A stretch of DNA of 6,142 nt from J051 sp040752255. GTDB taxonomy: Bacteria; Armatimonadota; Fimbriimonadia; Fimbriimonadales; ATM1. The notes beneath the pieces are model-generated. The model searched no databases. It had not been told where the DNA came from and saw nothing but the letters and a program-made list of their open reading frames with translations. This document shows positions 5,996-6,142 of this stretch, piece by piece. Location: NCBI GenBank assembly GCA_040752255.1, contig JBFMFD010000152.1, positions 1 through 6,142 of the forward strand, written 5' to 3'. Made by a program: the position numbers and the translations under genes. Each line of letters starts with the position of its first letter. Position 1 is the first letter of the stretch.

Positions 5996-6142
5996 TCACG
6001 TTTCACGTGTCTCTCCCCTATCAGGGCGCGGCACGGAATCCGATGGGTCGGCCCCCTCCATGGAACGCCATGAGAGCAGGAGGAGCGCGGCCAGACCGAC
6101 AGGCATTGTGTATGCATAGAAGCACTCCATTCCGGCGGCCGG
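5996..6142 (-). CDS. Partial open frame with one hydrophobic segment, possible membrane-protein C-terminus; 5' end may lie outside window
   Basis: This minus-strand frame is open from the right edge to a TGA at 5996-5998, giving 48 residues plus stop. It could start inside the window at the ATG at 6130 (44 residues) or run in from outside. It has a hydrophobic stretch, roughly FYAYTMPVGLAALLLLSW, then an arginine and a hydrophilic, charged tail rich in D, E, R and P. That pattern fits a last membrane helix with a cytoplasmic tail, or a very small membrane protein. The stop is 39 bases before the nitroreductase start on the same strand, so both could share a transcript. No family can be recognised from this fragment, and chance openness in GC-rich DNA is a real alternative. 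Confidence 0.35.
   Translation of the reverse strand, partial: PAAGMECFYAYTMPVGLAALLLLSWRSMEGADPSDSVPRPDRGETRET
5997..6009. repeat. 13-base interrupted palindrome upstream of the nitroreductase
   Basis: CACGT (5997-6001) and ACGTG (6005-6009) form a perfect inverted repeat around a 3-base centre, 41-53 bases before the nitroreductase ATG. Size and position would suit an operator for a dimeric regulator, but the arms are short and there is no second copy in the window. It also overlaps the end of the partial open frame at 5996-6142. The function is a guess. Confidence 0.25.

Noticed and set aside
5844..5996. A 50-residue minus-strand frame whose ATG overlaps the stop of the partial frame (TGATG) and which contains CGCGGGSC
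   Set aside because: The overlap looks like coupling and the cysteines are tempting, but most of it is an out-of-frame reading of the nitroreductase 5' end and its composition is shadow-like.
6078..6083. Perfect AGGAGG on the plus strand near the right edge
   Set aside because: The nearest ATG (6112) is 28 bases away, too far for a ribosome-binding site; it is the complement of leucine codons in the minus-strand frame.

Overview
This is an ordinary-looking, high-GC bacterial chromosomal segment. It holds four plus-strand genes in a row, one convergent minus-strand gene, and a fragment of a possible sixth gene at the right edge. No RNA gene, CRISPR array, insertion sequence, integrase, prophage gene or toxin-antitoxin pair is visible. 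All five main reading frames are intact, with family hallmarks where expected. The GC-rich third codon positions produce many long shadow frames, which I left out.

Layout, left to right. Positions 2-1177 (+) encode the C-terminal third of an RND-family efflux transporter, running in from the left edge. After 26 bases comes a Mrp/ApbC iron-sulfur cluster carrier ATPase (1204-2277, +). Only 5 bases later is a fusion of a homocysteine S-methyltransferase domain and a 5,10-methylenetetrahydrofolate reductase domain (2283-4088, +; YitJ-like). A 55-base gap with a small hairpin leads to an XdhC/CoxI-family molybdoenzyme accessory protein (4144-5163, +). An NfsA-like nitroreductase (5150-5956, -) faces it, and the two 3' ends overlap by 14 bases. 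Upstream of the nitroreductase on the minus strand (5996-6142) is the tail of an open frame with one hydrophobic stretch. It may be the end of a membrane protein that lies mostly outside the window.

The genes do not form one recognisable pathway. The mrp-yitJ pair is almost certainly co-transcribed: one product serves Fe-S cluster delivery, the other one-carbon and methionine metabolism. The RND gene, xdhC and the nitroreductase look like separate housekeeping or stress functions.

Organism. The sequence gives only indirect clues: roughly 60 % or higher GC, a YitJ-type fusion, and poor Shine-Dalgarno sequences. TA-rich -10-like boxes lie 8-9 bases before three start codons, suggesting leaderless transcripts. 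This would suit phyla such as Armatimonadota, Deinococcota or Chloroflexota. I lean to Armatimonadota, but this is inference with low confidence.

I did not find a convincing undescribed system. The most useful leads are the shared start-site architecture and the methyl-donor question for the YitJ-like fusion.
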